DNA from: SG8-40 sp963792855 | GTDB lineage: Bacteria; Pseudomonadota; Gammaproteobacteria; Burkholderiales; Eutrophovitaceae | Reading direction: 5' to 3' | Assembly (NCBI GenBank): GCA_963792855.1 | Contig: CAWBXZ010000009.1 | Span: 124,001 to 188,000, forward strand | Length of the DNA stretch: 64,000 nt | Shown here: positions 40,766 through 49,557 of the stretch, in pieces | Position numbering within the stretch: position 1 is the first letter of the stretch | How the letters are laid out: every line of letters begins with the position of its first letter | The notes under the pieces: model-generated | Seen by the model: the letters and a program-made list of their open reading frames with translations, nothing else | The model's database searches: none | Told to the model about the DNA's origin: nothing | Position numbers and translations under genes: made by a program

Positions 40766-40795
40766 TTGACCCCTGCAAACCCGGCATGGTTTAAT
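40766..40795 (+). promoter_or_regulatory. Sigma70-type promoter for tRNA-Val
   Basis: TTGACC at 40766-40771 and TTTAAT at 40790-40795 are separated by 18 bases. The -10 lies 12 bases before the tRNA 5' end. Confidence 0.6.
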
Positions 40796-40807
40796 GCGCG
40801 CCTTCCC

Positions 40808-40882
40808 GGGTGGTTAGCTCAGTGGTAGAGCACTGCCTTCACACGGCAGGGGTCACTGGTTCGAACCCAGTACCACCCACCA
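40808..40882 (+). tRNA. tRNA-Val (CAC)
   Basis: The 75-nt cloverleaf has acceptor GGGTGGT/ACCACCC and anticodon stem CTGCC/GGCAG around a TTCACAC loop (anticodon CAC). It has T-loop GGTTCGAAC and an encoded CCA. Its D-loop is one base shorter than in many homologues (AGTGGTAGA). Confidence 0.95.
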
Positions 40883-41007
40883 GCACGGGCTACCGATGGC
40901 ATCTTCGCCAATGGCCGGGATTGGGCAGACTGGCATAATGCGCAAAGTGCGCCCGATCAGTCTCATCCAACTCCCCTGCCCCCGCAACCGGAACTGACGA
41001 ATCACCG

Positions 41008-42183
41008 ATGAAATTCGCCTCCCCCCGTTTGCTCCGCATTGCCATTGGTGCCGTCGTCGTGGCGGCGCTGGTTGCCGTAGCGGTGTGGTACCTGGGGCGG
41101 CCCAAGCCGGTGCCGGTGGTGATCACCGCTGTCGAACTGGGCACGGTCGAATCCACCATCTCGAACACCCGTGCCGGCACCATCACCGCCTGTCGCCGGG
41201 CGCGCCTCGCGCCCCGCTCCGGCGGGCAGATTGCAAAGCTCTCGGTCAAGGAGGGTGACCGGGTCGAAAAAGACCAGGTGCTGCTGGAGTTGTGGAACGC
41301 AGACCGCGCCGCGCAATTGAGTCTTGCGCAGAGCCAGCGGGCGGCAGCAGCCAGCCGTCGCGACGAAGTCTGCCTGAACGCCGATCTGGCAGCACGCGAA
41401 CTGCAGCGCACCCGCCAGCTCAAGGACCAGGGTTTCATCAGCGATGAGGCGCTTGACCGGGCGCTGTCCCAGGCGCAGGCCGGACGCGCTGCCTGTAGCG
41501 CGGCCGACGCCGATGTGCGCCAGGCCGAGTCCCGCGTGGCGGCCGTGCGCGCCGACCTGTCGACGACCTTCCTTCGCGCACCGTTTGCCGGCATCGTGGC
41601 CGAAGTCACCGGCGAAATCGGTGAGTTCACTACACCTTCGCCGCCGGGTATCCCGACCCCGCCCGCGGTAGACCTGATCGACGATACCTGCCTGTATGTC
41701 ACGGCGCCGATGGATGAGATCGATGCGCCCAAGATCATTGTCGGACAACCCGGTCGCATCAACATCGACGCATTTCCCGGTCAACAGTTCGCCGGCCATG
41801 TGCGCCGCATTGCGCCATACGTGCTGGATCGGGAAAAGCAGGCCCGCACGGTGGATGTCGAGGTCGAATTCGATGACCCGTCACAGTTCCGCACCTTGCT
41901 GGTGGGCTACAGTGCCGACGTCGAGATCGTTCTTGCCACGCGGGAGAACGTGATGCGGGTACCGACCTCGGCGCTGGTCGACGGCGACAAGCTGTATATC
42001 GTCAACCCCAATGACGGAACGCTGGTCGTTCGCCGCGTCGAAACCGGCCTTTCGAACTGGTCACACACCGAAATCGTCTCGGGGTTGAGCGTGTCCGAGC
42101 GTATCGTGCTGTCGACAGAACGCGAAGGACTGGAGCAAGGCGTGCCCCTTGTATCCGAGGACGAACCCGCCACGGACAGATGA
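41008..42183 (+). CDS. Efflux periplasmic adaptor (HlyD/MacA family)
   Basis: This 391-residue membrane-fusion protein links an inner-membrane transporter to an outer-membrane channel. An N-terminal anchor (LLRIAIGAVVVAALVAVAVW, residues 8-27) precedes a lipoyl half-motif (RARLAPRSGGQIAKLSVKEG, 64-83). A coiled-coil hairpin (about 90-190, rich in Ala, Arg and Gln) follows, then the second lipoyl half FLRAPFAGIVAEVTGEIGE and beta-barrel domains with VMRVPTSALV near 310. It shares an ATGA overlap with the ATPase gene, so adaptor, ATPase and two permeases form one operon. No outer-membrane channel gene is present; TolC elsewhere is the usual partner. Substrate is unknown. Confidence 0.9.
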   Translation: MKFASPRLLRIAIGAVVVAALVAVAVWYLGRPKPVPVVITAVELGTVESTISNTRAGTITACRRARLAPRSGGQIAKLSVKEGDRVEKDQVLLELWNADRAAQLSLAQSQRAAAASRRDEVCLNADLAARELQRTRQLKDQGFISDEALDRALSQAQAGRAACSAADADVRQAESRVAAVRADLSTTFLRAPFAGIVAEVTGEIGEFTTPSPPGIPTPPAVDLIDDTCLYVTAPMDEIDAPKIIVGQPGRINIDAFPGQQFAGHVRRIAPYVLDREKQARTVDVEVEFDDPSQFRTLLVGYSADVEIVLATRENVMRVPTSALVDGDKLYIVNPNDGTLVVRRVETGLSNWSHTEIVSGLSVSERIVLSTEREGLEQGVPLVSEDEPATDR

Positions 42184-42860
42184 TTTCACTGACCGGCATC
42201 GAGCGAACGTTTCAGGTGGGAGACCAGACCGTGCGCGCGCTGGCGAACGTGAATCTTCAGATTGGCGCGGGAGAATATCTCAGCATCATGGGCCCGTCGG
42301 GCTCCGGCAAGTCAACACTGCTCAACATTGTCGGCTTGCTCGACCGGCCGAGCGCGGGCACCTACAAGCTGGACGACCGCGACGTCACGGGACTGAGCGA
42401 CGAGGAACAGGCACGGGTACGCCGCGACAAGATCGGTTTTGTGTTCCAGGCATTTCATCTGGTACCGCGCCTGACGGCACTGGACAACGTGTCCGTGCCG
42501 ATGATGCTGGCGGGCATCGGCGTCGACGAGCGCCGCCGACGGGCCGCCAAAGCGCTGACGGATTACGGCCTTCAAGATCGCATGCATCACCGCCCGAACC
42601 AGCTGTCGGGCGGACAGCGCCAACGCGTCGCCATGGCGCGGGCGACCATCATGCATCCGCCGGTATTGCTGGCCGATGAACCCACCGGCAATCTTGACCG
42701 CGCATCCGGCCATGAAGTCGTTTCTCTTCTGGAAGCATTGAACGCGTCGGGCGTTACCCTGATTGTCGTCACGCACGACCCGGATCTGGGCCAGCGCGCC
42801 CGGCGCCAGTTGCACATGGTGGACGGCAGAATCGACACGGACGACATGCGTCAATCATGA
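42180..42860 (+). CDS. ABC transporter ATP-binding protein (MacB/LolD type)
   Basis: This 226-residue ATPase powers the two FtsX-like permeases that follow. It has Walker A GPSGSGKST at residues 38-46, the Q-loop in KIGFVFQAFHLVPRLTALDN, the ABC signature LSGGQRQRVAMARA near 140, Walker B VLLADEPTGNLD near 163, and the switch His in VVTHD. The length and the FQAFHLVPRLTALDNV run are typical of the MacB/LolD/FtsE-like group. It overlaps its neighbours on both sides by ATGA. Confidence 0.93.
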   Translation: MISLTGIERTFQVGDQTVRALANVNLQIGAGEYLSIMGPSGSGKSTLLNIVGLLDRPSAGTYKLDDRDVTGLSDEEQARVRRDKIGFVFQAFHLVPRLTALDNVSVPMMLAGIGVDERRRRAAKALTDYGLQDRMHHRPNQLSGGQRQRVAMARATIMHPPVLLADEPTGNLDRASGHEVVSLLEALNASGVTLIVVTHDPDLGQRARRQLHMVDGRIDTDDMRQS

Positions 42861-44068
42861 TCCGGCTGACGGACACGTTACGGTTTTCTGCCCACAGCCT
42901 GACGGGATTCCGGGTCCGCAGCATCCTGATGATCATCGCCATGGCGATCGGCGTGGGCGCCGTAGTCGTTCTGACTGCGCTTGGCGAGGGCGCGCGACGT
43001 TACGTGGTCAACCAGTTTTCGTCGCTGGGCACCAATCTGATCATCGTCTTCCCGGGACGAACCGAAACCGGCGGCAACCTTCCGGGGATGATGGTCGGGC
43101 GCAGTCCGCGCGATCTCACGCTCGACGACGCAGTCGCCCTGCTGCGCAGCAGGCATGTTACCCGCATCGCGCCGCTCAACATCGGCTCGGCCTATCTTTC
43201 GCGCGGCCGGCTTAACCGGGAAGCGCCGGTGCTCGGAACAACGCATGAGTTCCGCGAAGTGCGGGGTCTCGAGATGAGTCAGGGCCGGTTCCTGCCACCG
43301 GCGGATCCAACGCAAGCGCAATCGATCTGCGTGATCGGCCAGACCCTGAGCCGCGAATTATTTGGCGACAAATCGCCAGTCGGCGAATGGCTGCGCATCG
43401 GAGACCGGCGCTTTCGCGTCATTGGCGTGCTCGGCGCAAAGGGCCGCTCACTTGGATTCGACACGGATGAGCTGGCGATTATTCCGGTTGCATCGGCGCA
43501 GCAGTTGTTCAACCAGCCATCGCTGTTCCGCATCCTGGTCGAAACCCGTCACCGGGACTCGCTGCTCGCGGCGCAGGATGAAATCCGTCGCATCCTCAAG
43601 GAGCGACACGAAGGCGAGGAGGACGTCACCGTCGTCACCCAGGATGCGGTACTCGACACGTTCGACCGAATCCTGCGTACCCTCACCCTCGCAGTTGGCG
43701 GCATCGCAGCGATCAGTCTGGGGGTGGCCGGCATCCTGACGATGAATGTGATGCTGGTTGCGGTGTCGCAACGCACGTCGGAAATCGGCTTGCTCAAGGC
43801 GCTAGGCGCCTCCGGGGCCCAGATCAGAAACCTCTTCTTCGCCGAAGCAGCCTTGCTATCGGCACTGGGCGCACTCGTCGGTTTGCTTATCGGTGCCGCA
43901 GGCATTCTGATCATTCGCCAGATCTACCCCGCATTTCCCGCCGCAGCACCCGCGTGGGCCGTTGCCGCGGCCGTCGTCACGGCGGCCCTGACAGGTGTCG
44001 GCTTCAGCCTGATGCCCGCCAGGCGCGCTGCAAGGCTCGACCCGGTCATCGCGCTGGCGAAACGCTGA
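42857..44068 (+). CDS. FtsX-like ABC permease (MacB type), first of two
   Basis: The 403-residue protein has an N-terminal membrane helix (RVRSILMIIAMAIGVGAVVVL, residues about 19-39). A periplasmic MacB_PCD domain of about 220 residues follows (FSSLGTNLIIVFPGRTE at its start). Three C-terminal helices (about 275-300, 325-350, 362-385) carry the family EIGLLKALGASGAQIRNLFF loop, which contacts the ATPase. It starts four bases inside the ATPase gene and ends 15 bases before the second permease. Confidence 0.9.
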   Translation: MIRLTDTLRFSAHSLTGFRVRSILMIIAMAIGVGAVVVLTALGEGARRYVVNQFSSLGTNLIIVFPGRTETGGNLPGMMVGRSPRDLTLDDAVALLRSRHVTRIAPLNIGSAYLSRGRLNREAPVLGTTHEFREVRGLEMSQGRFLPPADPTQAQSICVIGQTLSRELFGDKSPVGEWLRIGDRRFRVIGVLGAKGRSLGFDTDELAIIPVASAQQLFNQPSLFRILVETRHRDSLLAAQDEIRRILKERHEGEEDVTVVTQDAVLDTFDRILRTLTLAVGGIAAISLGVAGILTMNVMLVAVSQRTSEIGLLKALGASGAQIRNLFFAEAALLSALGALVGLLIGAAGILIIRQIYPAFPAAAPAWAVAAAVVTAALTGVGFSLMPARRAARLDPVIALAKR

Positions 44069-44083
44069 CGGATTGCCCAGGCG

Positions 44084-45283
44084 ATGAAACTGCTCGATCT
44101 GTTGCGCATGGGCCTGGGATCGCTGATCGCGCACACCTTGCGCAGCGGCCTGAGCGCGCTGGGCATCGCCGTCGGCATTGCCGCAGTCATTCTGCTGACC
44201 TCGATCGGCGAGGGCATCAACCGCTTCGTCATTGCCGAGTTCTCGCAATTCGGCACCAACATCATTGCGGTTCACCCGGGAAAGACCCAGACGCGCGGCG
44301 CATCGGTTGGCATATTTGCCAGTGACCGCCCTCTGACGATTGATGACGGTGTCGCACTGAGCCGCATTCCTTCGGTTCTGCATTCGGTACCGGCCGTCCA
44401 GGGCACAGCAGAAGTCAATGCTCTCGGGCGCTCGCGCCGTGTCACCGTCTATGGCGTCGGCGCCGATTTCCCGGCCGCCTTCAGTATCAATGTCGCCAGC
44501 GGAAACTTTCTCCCCGATGATGATCCCGAACAGGCGCGCGCTTTTGTCGCGCTGGGATCCAAAGTGCGCGACGAAATCTTCGGCGACACCAACCCACTGG
44601 GCAGCCGGGTCGAAATCGGAGGCAGCCGTTACCGGGTGATCGGCGTCATGGAGTCGAAGGGGCAAATTCTCGGCGTGGATCTCGACGACACGGTCTACAT
44701 TCCGGCCGGGCGCGCACTCGAGCTGTTCAACCGTGAAGGGTTGATGGAGATCAACGTCGTCTACTCCCCGGGAGCCAATGTCGACACGATTGTCGCCGGC
44801 ATCCACAAAACGCTGCTGGCGCGCCACGGACGCGAAGACTTCACGATCACCCCGCAGCAGGAAATGATGGACGTGCTGTCGTCCGTTCTGGACGTATTGA
44901 CCTTTGCCGTCGGCGCCCTGGGCGGCATCTCGTTGCTGGTCGGTGGCGTCGGCATCCTGACCATCATGACGATCTCGGTTACCGAACGCACCAATGAAAT
45001 CGGCCTGCTGCGCGCGCTGGGTGCAAAGCGGACCCAGATACTGTCGCTGTTTCTCGGCGAAGCCATCCTGCTGTCCGCGATAGGCGGTCTGCTCGGGTTG
45101 GCTCTCGGCATTGGCATCGCGCAATTTCTGACGCTGGTGGCGCCTGCGCTGCCCGTCAATACGCCGTGGTTGTTCGTCGTGCTGGCCGAGACGGTCGCCG
45201 TCACCATCGGGTTGGCCGCCGGCGTTTTCCCGGCAACCCGCGCGGCACGACTGGATCCTGTCGAAGCACTGCGCAACGAATAG
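44084..45283 (+). CDS. FtsX-like ABC permease (MacB type), second of two
   Basis: The 399-residue protein has the same layout as the preceding permease: one N-terminal helix (LGIAVGIAAVILLTSIGEGI), a MacB_PCD periplasmic domain, and three C-terminal helices around EIGLLRALGAKRTQILSLFL. The two permeases are clearly paralogous (both have FGTNxI or LGTNLI, then the VxHPGK or VFPGR strand). They probably pair as a heterodimer, rather than the homodimer of MacB. A 32-bp duplication includes the last codons and stop. Confidence 0.9.
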   Translation: MKLLDLLRMGLGSLIAHTLRSGLSALGIAVGIAAVILLTSIGEGINRFVIAEFSQFGTNIIAVHPGKTQTRGASVGIFASDRPLTIDDGVALSRIPSVLHSVPAVQGTAEVNALGRSRRVTVYGVGADFPAAFSINVASGNFLPDDDPEQARAFVALGSKVRDEIFGDTNPLGSRVEIGGSRYRVIGVMESKGQILGVDLDDTVYIPAGRALELFNREGLMEINVVYSPGANVDTIVAGIHKTLLARHGREDFTITPQQEMMDVLSSVLDVLTFAVGALGGISLLVGGVGILTIMTISVTERTNEIGLLRALGAKRTQILSLFLGEAILLSAIGGLLGLALGIGIAQFLTLVAPALPVNTPWLFVVLAETVAVTIGLAAGVFPATRAARLDPVEALRNE

Positions 45284-45366
45284 GCTGCGCAGAGAATGAG
45301 TGGCGCAACGAATAGGCTGCGCAGAGAATGAGTGGCGCACCGAACAGGCTGCGCAAAGACAACGTT
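45271..45366 (+). repeat. 32-bp tandem repeat across the permease stop codon
   Basis: A 32-base unit beginning GCGCAACGAATAGGCTGCGC occurs at 45271-45302 and again, identical, at 45303-45334. A degenerate third copy lies at 45335-45366. The first copy holds the last coding triplets and the TAG of the second permease. Further GCGC/TGCGC-rich partial copies trail to about 45430. Confidence 0.9.
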
Positions 45367-45470
45367 GCGCACCGCGGGCTACCTGCCGTATAGGTTGCGC
45401 GACTGGAGAAGGAAGCCGACCAGGCTGCGGAGCCTGCAAGGCACAACATCGCCCGCTGGTCGGAGTCCGG

Positions 45471-46181
45471 TTATGGCGTTGCCGGATCCAGCTGTCTCCA
45501 AAGGCAACCGCTATCCGCGGTCTTGTCGATATCTTCGAGCTGATGTTCGTGCTGTTGCAGCTCGTCGTCGGTCGCGCGCACGACGATCAATTCGAGGTCA
45601 CTTTCCAGAACCCCATGCGCATCGGTGGCCGTATCGCCGCCATCGACCTCCATCAGCAGGCTTTCCTGGCCGCGCGTCATCGCAAGATAGACCTCGGCGA
45701 GCAACCGGGTATCCACTAGCGCGCCGTGCAGCGTTCGCGCGGAATGGTCAATCGCGTAACGTTCGCACAATGCGTCCAGCGAATTGCGCTTGCCCGGATG
45801 CAACTCCCTGGCGAGCTTCAGCGTGTCGGTGATGGCTTCGCAGAATTCCGCAACCGGCTCACGGCCGAGTTTGTCGAGCTCCGCATTCAGAAACGCCACG
45901 TCGAAGGGTGCGTTATGGATGATCAGTTCGGCGCCCTCGATGAACGCCAGGAAATCGGTTGCGACATCCGCGAATTTCGGTTTGTCGGCGAGAAATTCAT
46001 TACTGATTCCGTGCACTTCCATCGCCCCCGGATCGATTTCACGCTCGGGATTGACGTAACAGTGGTAGTCACGGCCGCTGATTTGCCGATTGATCATTTC
46101 TATCGCGGCAATCTCGATGATCCGGTGTCCCAGCGACGGGTCCAGTCCGGTGGTCTCGGTGTCAAGAACGATCTGTCGCAT
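45471..46181 (-). CDS. dnaQ: DNA polymerase III epsilon subunit (3'-5' proofreading exonuclease)
   Basis: The protein edits mismatches as part of the replicative polymerase core. From the start chosen at 46181 it reads MRQIVLDTETTGLDPSLGHR (ExoI with the metal-binding D-x-E). HNAPFDVAFLNAELDKLG (ExoII) and SARTLHGALVDTRLLAEVYL (ExoIII with His and Asp) follow. The C-terminal tail, used to bind the polymerase alpha subunit, ends near SGCLWRQLDPATP. At 236 residues it is close to the E. coli length. An in-frame ATG at 46223 adds 14 residues and cannot be excluded. It is third in the methyltransferase-rnhA-dnaQ group. Confidence 0.95.
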   Translation of the reverse strand: MRQIVLDTETTGLDPSLGHRIIEIAAIEMINRQISGRDYHCYVNPEREIDPGAMEVHGISNEFLADKPKFADVATDFLAFIEGAELIIHNAPFDVAFLNAELDKLGREPVAEFCEAITDTLKLARELHPGKRNSLDALCERYAIDHSARTLHGALVDTRLLAEVYLAMTRGQESLLMEVDGGDTATDAHGVLESDLELIVVRATDDELQQHEHQLEDIDKTADSGCLWRQLDPATP

Positions 46182-46310
46182 CGGGTCCCGATTCTCGCTT
46201 ATGCGTGTTTGCTGGTTTGCCATTCGTTACCGACCCGCCCGCCGGGATGCGCTCGAAAGAGTCAAACCCGACTCCCGCCTCGATACCGGCATTCACGTCG
46301 TTGGTAACGC

Positions 46311-46745
46311 TCATACGGTTGTTACGCCACGATTTGCCAGCGCGTCGGCCCGCTCGTTGCCATCGTGCCCGGCATGTCCCCGGACCCAGACCCATTCAAC
46401 GTCGTGTGCGGATGCCAGCGTATCCAGTCTGCGCCACAGATCCTCGTTCTTCACAGGCTTCCTGTCGGCCGTCTTCCAGCCGCGTTTCTTCCAGTTGTGT
46501 ATCCATGAACTGATGCCGTTATGGACGTACTGGGAATCGGTATGCAAGCGCACGCGAGAGCGTCGCTTGAGAGAGGACAAGGCTTCGATGACGGCCTGCA
46601 ACTCCATCCGGTTATTCGTGGTTTGTTGCTCGCCGCCGAACAGTTCTTTTTCGTGACCGTTCCAACGCAACAGCACGCCCCAGCCGCCGGGTCCGGGATT
46701 GCCCTTGCAGGCGCCGTCTGTGTAGATTTCGATCGGCTCGCTCAT
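46311..46745 (-). CDS. rnhA: Ribonuclease HI
   Basis: RNase HI cuts the RNA strand of RNA-DNA hybrids. The 144-residue product has all four catalytic acids: Asp in EIYTDGACKGNPGPGGWGVL, Glu in NNRMELQAVIEAL, Asp in RLHTDSQYV and Asp in GHDGNERADALA. The basic handle (IHNWKKRGWKTADRKPVKN) is also present. Its ATG overlaps the stop of the methyltransferase gene (ATGA), indicating cotranscription. The rnhA-dnaQ neighbourhood is conserved in gammaproteobacteria. Confidence 0.97.
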   Translation of the reverse strand: MSEPIEIYTDGACKGNPGPGGWGVLLRWNGHEKELFGGEQQTTNNRMELQAVIEALSSLKRRSRVRLHTDSQYVHNGISSWIHNWKKRGWKTADRKPVKNEDLWRRLDTLASAHDVEWVWVRGHAGHDGNERADALANRGVTTV

Positions 46746-47539
46746 CGGGCCTCAGGATGCTCATCGCTGCGTCGTGCCGCCAGAGAGTCCTCCGTCCGGG
46801 TGCGGCGCTGTGGCAGGACCGCGAGCCGTTCACGACCCGCCGCCGGTTTCCATTTCGGCGTAATGAGGCGCATGCCCTGCACCCGCTTTATTCCGTGCAG
46901 GAAGTAGATGCCACCGGCAAATGGCCACCAGCGATCGCCTGCTTTTTCCATGAAGTCAAAACGCTGTCGCCATTTTTCGCTCGCCACCGGCGGCACGTAA
47001 CACGCCATTCGGCCGCTCGAAACTTCAAATCCGAGAAGTGCCAGCCAGTCCTTGATGCGTGCCAGGCTGACAAACTGCCCGCCCCATGGGTAAACGTAAG
47101 GTCGGGTCAACAGGCGCCGGCCGCCCCACAGGCTCCAGGGATTGAAACCGGAAAGGATGATGTGGCCTTCGGGCATCAGCACACGCTGGACCTCGCGCAA
47201 TACCTGATGCGGGTTTTCACTGAACTCTAGCGCATGGGGCAATAAAACGAGATCGGCGACGCCGCTGCGGATCGGCAGCGCCCGCGCATCGGCCAACAGA
47301 GACGCTCCCCCGCTGCTCGCCGAAACACAACGGAAGGGCATTCGGTTGGCGCGCAGGAATTCGTGCTCTGGCAGACCAATCTGGAAGGCGTTGAAGCCGA
47401 ATACATCCGCAACCTCCCTGTCGAAATACGCCTGTTCGATGCTCGCAACGTAGCGGCCCAACGAGGTAAAGAACCATTTGGAAAGACCGGTTGCGTTTTT
47501 CAAGTTCTGTTGTTCCAAGTCAGACAAAGATGGCGCCAT
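46742..47539 (-). CDS. Class I SAM-dependent methyltransferase, YafS-like
   Basis: The product is about 265 residues from the start at 47539 (MAPSLSDLEQQNLKN); an earlier in-frame start at 47593 is possible. The fold is shown by VFGFNAFQIGLPEHEFLRAN, then SLLADARALPIRSGVADLVL, and the post-motif VLMPEGHIILSGFNPWSLWG. The sequence resembles E. coli YafS, which occupies the same position beside rnhA and dnaQ. The substrate is unknown. The lack of a strict GxGxG in motif I is usual for this group. Confidence 0.8.
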   Translation of the reverse strand: MAPSLSDLEQQNLKNATGLSKWFFTSLGRYVASIEQAYFDREVADVFGFNAFQIGLPEHEFLRANRMPFRCVSASSGGASLLADARALPIRSGVADLVLLPHALEFSENPHQVLREVQRVLMPEGHIILSGFNPWSLWGGRRLLTRPYVYPWGGQFVSLARIKDWLALLGFEVSSGRMACYVPPVASEKWRQRFDFMEKAGDRWWPFAGGIYFLHGIKRVQGMRLITPKWKPAAGRERLAVLPQRRTRTEDSLAARRSDEHPEAR

Positions 47540-48068
47540 AAGGCTGGGTTTCCCACAGGAACGCGGCTCATGCACCACAGTTGCAGTACACACGGTGGCT
47601 TACATGCCCACATTGCCGGGCAGCCCTGTTTCGCCGCGCCCACGGGCAGCCAGGCGACGACCCGGGCGGACTGTTCGCGGCAAGGACTGCCCGAGTAGGG
47701 GATTGACGGCGACCTCACCACTGTGGACGAGTATAACGTACCGGATTGAGGCCGCACGGGGAGCCTGATGCACCAAAAGTGTCACTTCACGGCCGCCTGC
47801 ACGAACGGCCAACACCCGCGGAACGGCCTGCGTGGCCGCGCCTGTCGCCCTGATCGGGTGTTCTTGCCGACTATTCCGGCAACATGGACCTGCATCTGAG
47901 CATACTTGTTGCGTAACCCTAAGATAATCTTCATTGGTCAACCGCCCAGCGTTGCAAGCTGCGCACCCAAATCTTAGGTTATTTGTTAGATAACCTCTGT
48001 AATCTATTGACTTTAAGTAATTTAATACACACAATAATTCAGCCCAAAACAACGACAGATCAACAAGA
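47540..48068. other. Divergent intergenic region where gloB is often found
   Basis: About 530 bases separate the methyltransferase and mltD starts. In many gammaproteobacteria a glyoxalase II gene (gloB) sits here; I find no frame with the metallo-beta-lactamase THxHxDH motif. The right part (47910-48060) is AT-rich and contains palindromes, so it probably holds the mltD promoter. Confidence 0.6.
47976..47996. promoter_or_regulatory. 21-bp perfect inverted repeat upstream of mltD, possible operator
   Basis: AGGTTAT and ATAACCT flank a seven-base spacer. A related arm, TAACCCTAAGAT at 47914-47925, is the near-complement of ATCTTAGGTTA at 47971-47981. This gives three related half-sites within 85 bases, 70-150 bases before the mltD ATG. 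Confidence 0.45.
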
Positions 48069-49538
48069 ATGCACCGGATAACCATTCTCCTGACTTGCGC
48101 TGCGCTGGCCGCCCCACTGGGTGCCGCGGCACAGTCCGACAGCGCCACACTGGTCCAGCAGTCGTCAGCCCCTTCCTGGGTCAATGTCGCGGTGGTTGGC
48201 AATACCGCCGCAATGGTCGCCCCGCAGTACTCTGCGACAGCGCAAACGGCGAAATCGAAGATCGATGCTTCCGCCAACGGCGTGGCCTACTGGGAGCTCC
48301 CCGAGCCGGAATTTGCGCCGCCAAGTATCTGGCCGCGGATTCGCGAAGGTTTCGCATTTCCGCAAGTCGAGAGCCGTCGGGTTGCACAGTTTGAGGGGTG
48401 GTACAAGAAGCATCCCGAGTACTTCGAACGCATGATCGCGCGCAGCGGATTGTTTCTGCACTACATCGTTGAAGAGGTCGAGAAACGCGGCATGCCGACC
48501 GAATTGGCGCTGCTGCCGATGATCGAAAGCGCTTACAACCCCACGGCCTATTCACGCGCCCATGCTTCGGGTATCTGGCAGTTCATCCCGTCCACCGGCG
48601 AACGCTACGGACTCGAGCAAAACTGGTGGCATGACGAGCGGCGCGACGTTGTCGCGGCGACAAGGGCGGCTCTGGATTACCTTGAGATGCTGCATGGTGA
48701 GTTCAACGACTGGCACCTTGCACTGGCAGCCTACAATTACGGAGAGAACGGAGTGCACCGCGCCATCAAGCGCAACAAGAAACTGGGGAGATCCACAGAC
48801 TATTACAGCCTGCGCCTGCCCCGCGAGACGCGAAACTACCTGCCCAAGCTGCAGGCAGTGAAGAACATCATCAGCGATCCGGTGAAACTGGGATTGGCCT
48901 TGCCGGAGGTGGCGGACAAACCTTATTTCACGGCAGTGGAAACACGCGATCACATCGATATCGAAGTAGCGGCACGCCTGGCTGAGATGTCGATTGAGGA
49001 TTTCGAAATACTGAACGCTGCGTACAACCGGCCTGTGATCGCCTCTGACGGCGGACGCAAGATCCTGCTGCCACTGGAGAAGGCGGAGCGATTTGCCGCC
49101 AACCTTGAATATCATCAAGAACCGCTGGTTTCCTGGCAGACGTACGCGCTGAAGAAGAACGAGAGTGTCGAAAAGGTCGCGGCGCGCTTCAACATGGACC
49201 CGAACAAACTGCGGCAGATCAACGGCATTAAACCCTATGTCGAGCTTCGCGACGGACACTCGCTCCTGGTACCGATGCCTGAGGACGTGGATGAGTCGAA
49301 CCTGGACGAAACCTGGGACAACCCCGAATTCAGCCGGCCGAACAACTTCTATGGCACACGCATCGTTCATCGCATCAGGCCGGGAGATACCCTGTCAACG
49401 ATTGCGCAGCGTTACGGCGTCTCGGTACGCGGAATCAAGGCGTGGAACGGCATTCAAGGCAGCTTCATTCGCGCTGGCGGGCGACTGGTGATCTACAAGG
49501 ACCTGCGCGTGCCGCGCGTGTCGACAATGCTCCAGTAG
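48069..49538 (+). CDS. mltD: Lytic murein transglycosylase D with LysM repeats
   Basis: MltD cleaves peptidoglycan glycan strands with formation of 1,6-anhydromuramic ends. The signal peptide (RITILLTCAALAAPLGAAAQ) has no lipobox, unlike the E. coli lipoprotein. The SLT domain (about residues 120-250) has the catalytic Glu in ALLPMIESAYNPTAYS, then ASGIWQFIPSTGERYGL and ALAAYNYGENGVHRAIKRNK. Two LysM domains follow, near 358-405 (YALKKNESVEKVAARFNMD) and 433-480 (IRPGDTLSTIAQRYGVSVRG). Total length is 489. It is divergent from the methyltransferase-rnhA-dnaQ group. Confidence 0.93.
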   Translation: MHRITILLTCAALAAPLGAAAQSDSATLVQQSSAPSWVNVAVVGNTAAMVAPQYSATAQTAKSKIDASANGVAYWELPEPEFAPPSIWPRIREGFAFPQVESRRVAQFEGWYKKHPEYFERMIARSGLFLHYIVEEVEKRGMPTELALLPMIESAYNPTAYSRAHASGIWQFIPSTGERYGLEQNWWHDERRDVVAATRAALDYLEMLHGEFNDWHLALAAYNYGENGVHRAIKRNKKLGRSTDYYSLRLPRETRNYLPKLQAVKNIISDPVKLGLALPEVADKPYFTAVETRDHIDIEVAARLAEMSIEDFEILNAAYNRPVIASDGGRKILLPLEKAERFAANLEYHQEPLVSWQTYALKKNESVEKVAARFNMDPNKLRQINGIKPYVELRDGHSLLVPMPEDVDESNLDETWDNPEFSRPNNFYGTRIVHRIRPGDTLSTIAQRYGVSVRGIKAWNGIQGSFIRAGGRLVIYKDLRVPRVSTMLQ

Positions 49539-49557
49539 GTTTTTTGCAACCGGACGG

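Noticed and set aside
45271..45430. Possible CRISPR-like repeat array
   Set aside because: The copies are directly adjacent with no spacers and decay after the second unit; it is a simple tandem duplication.
47600..48277. Minus-strand open frame of 225 codons over the mltD start
   Set aside because: It overlaps the mltD signal peptide and SLT region on the opposite strand and has no domain; it is not gloB, since no THxHxDH motif is present.
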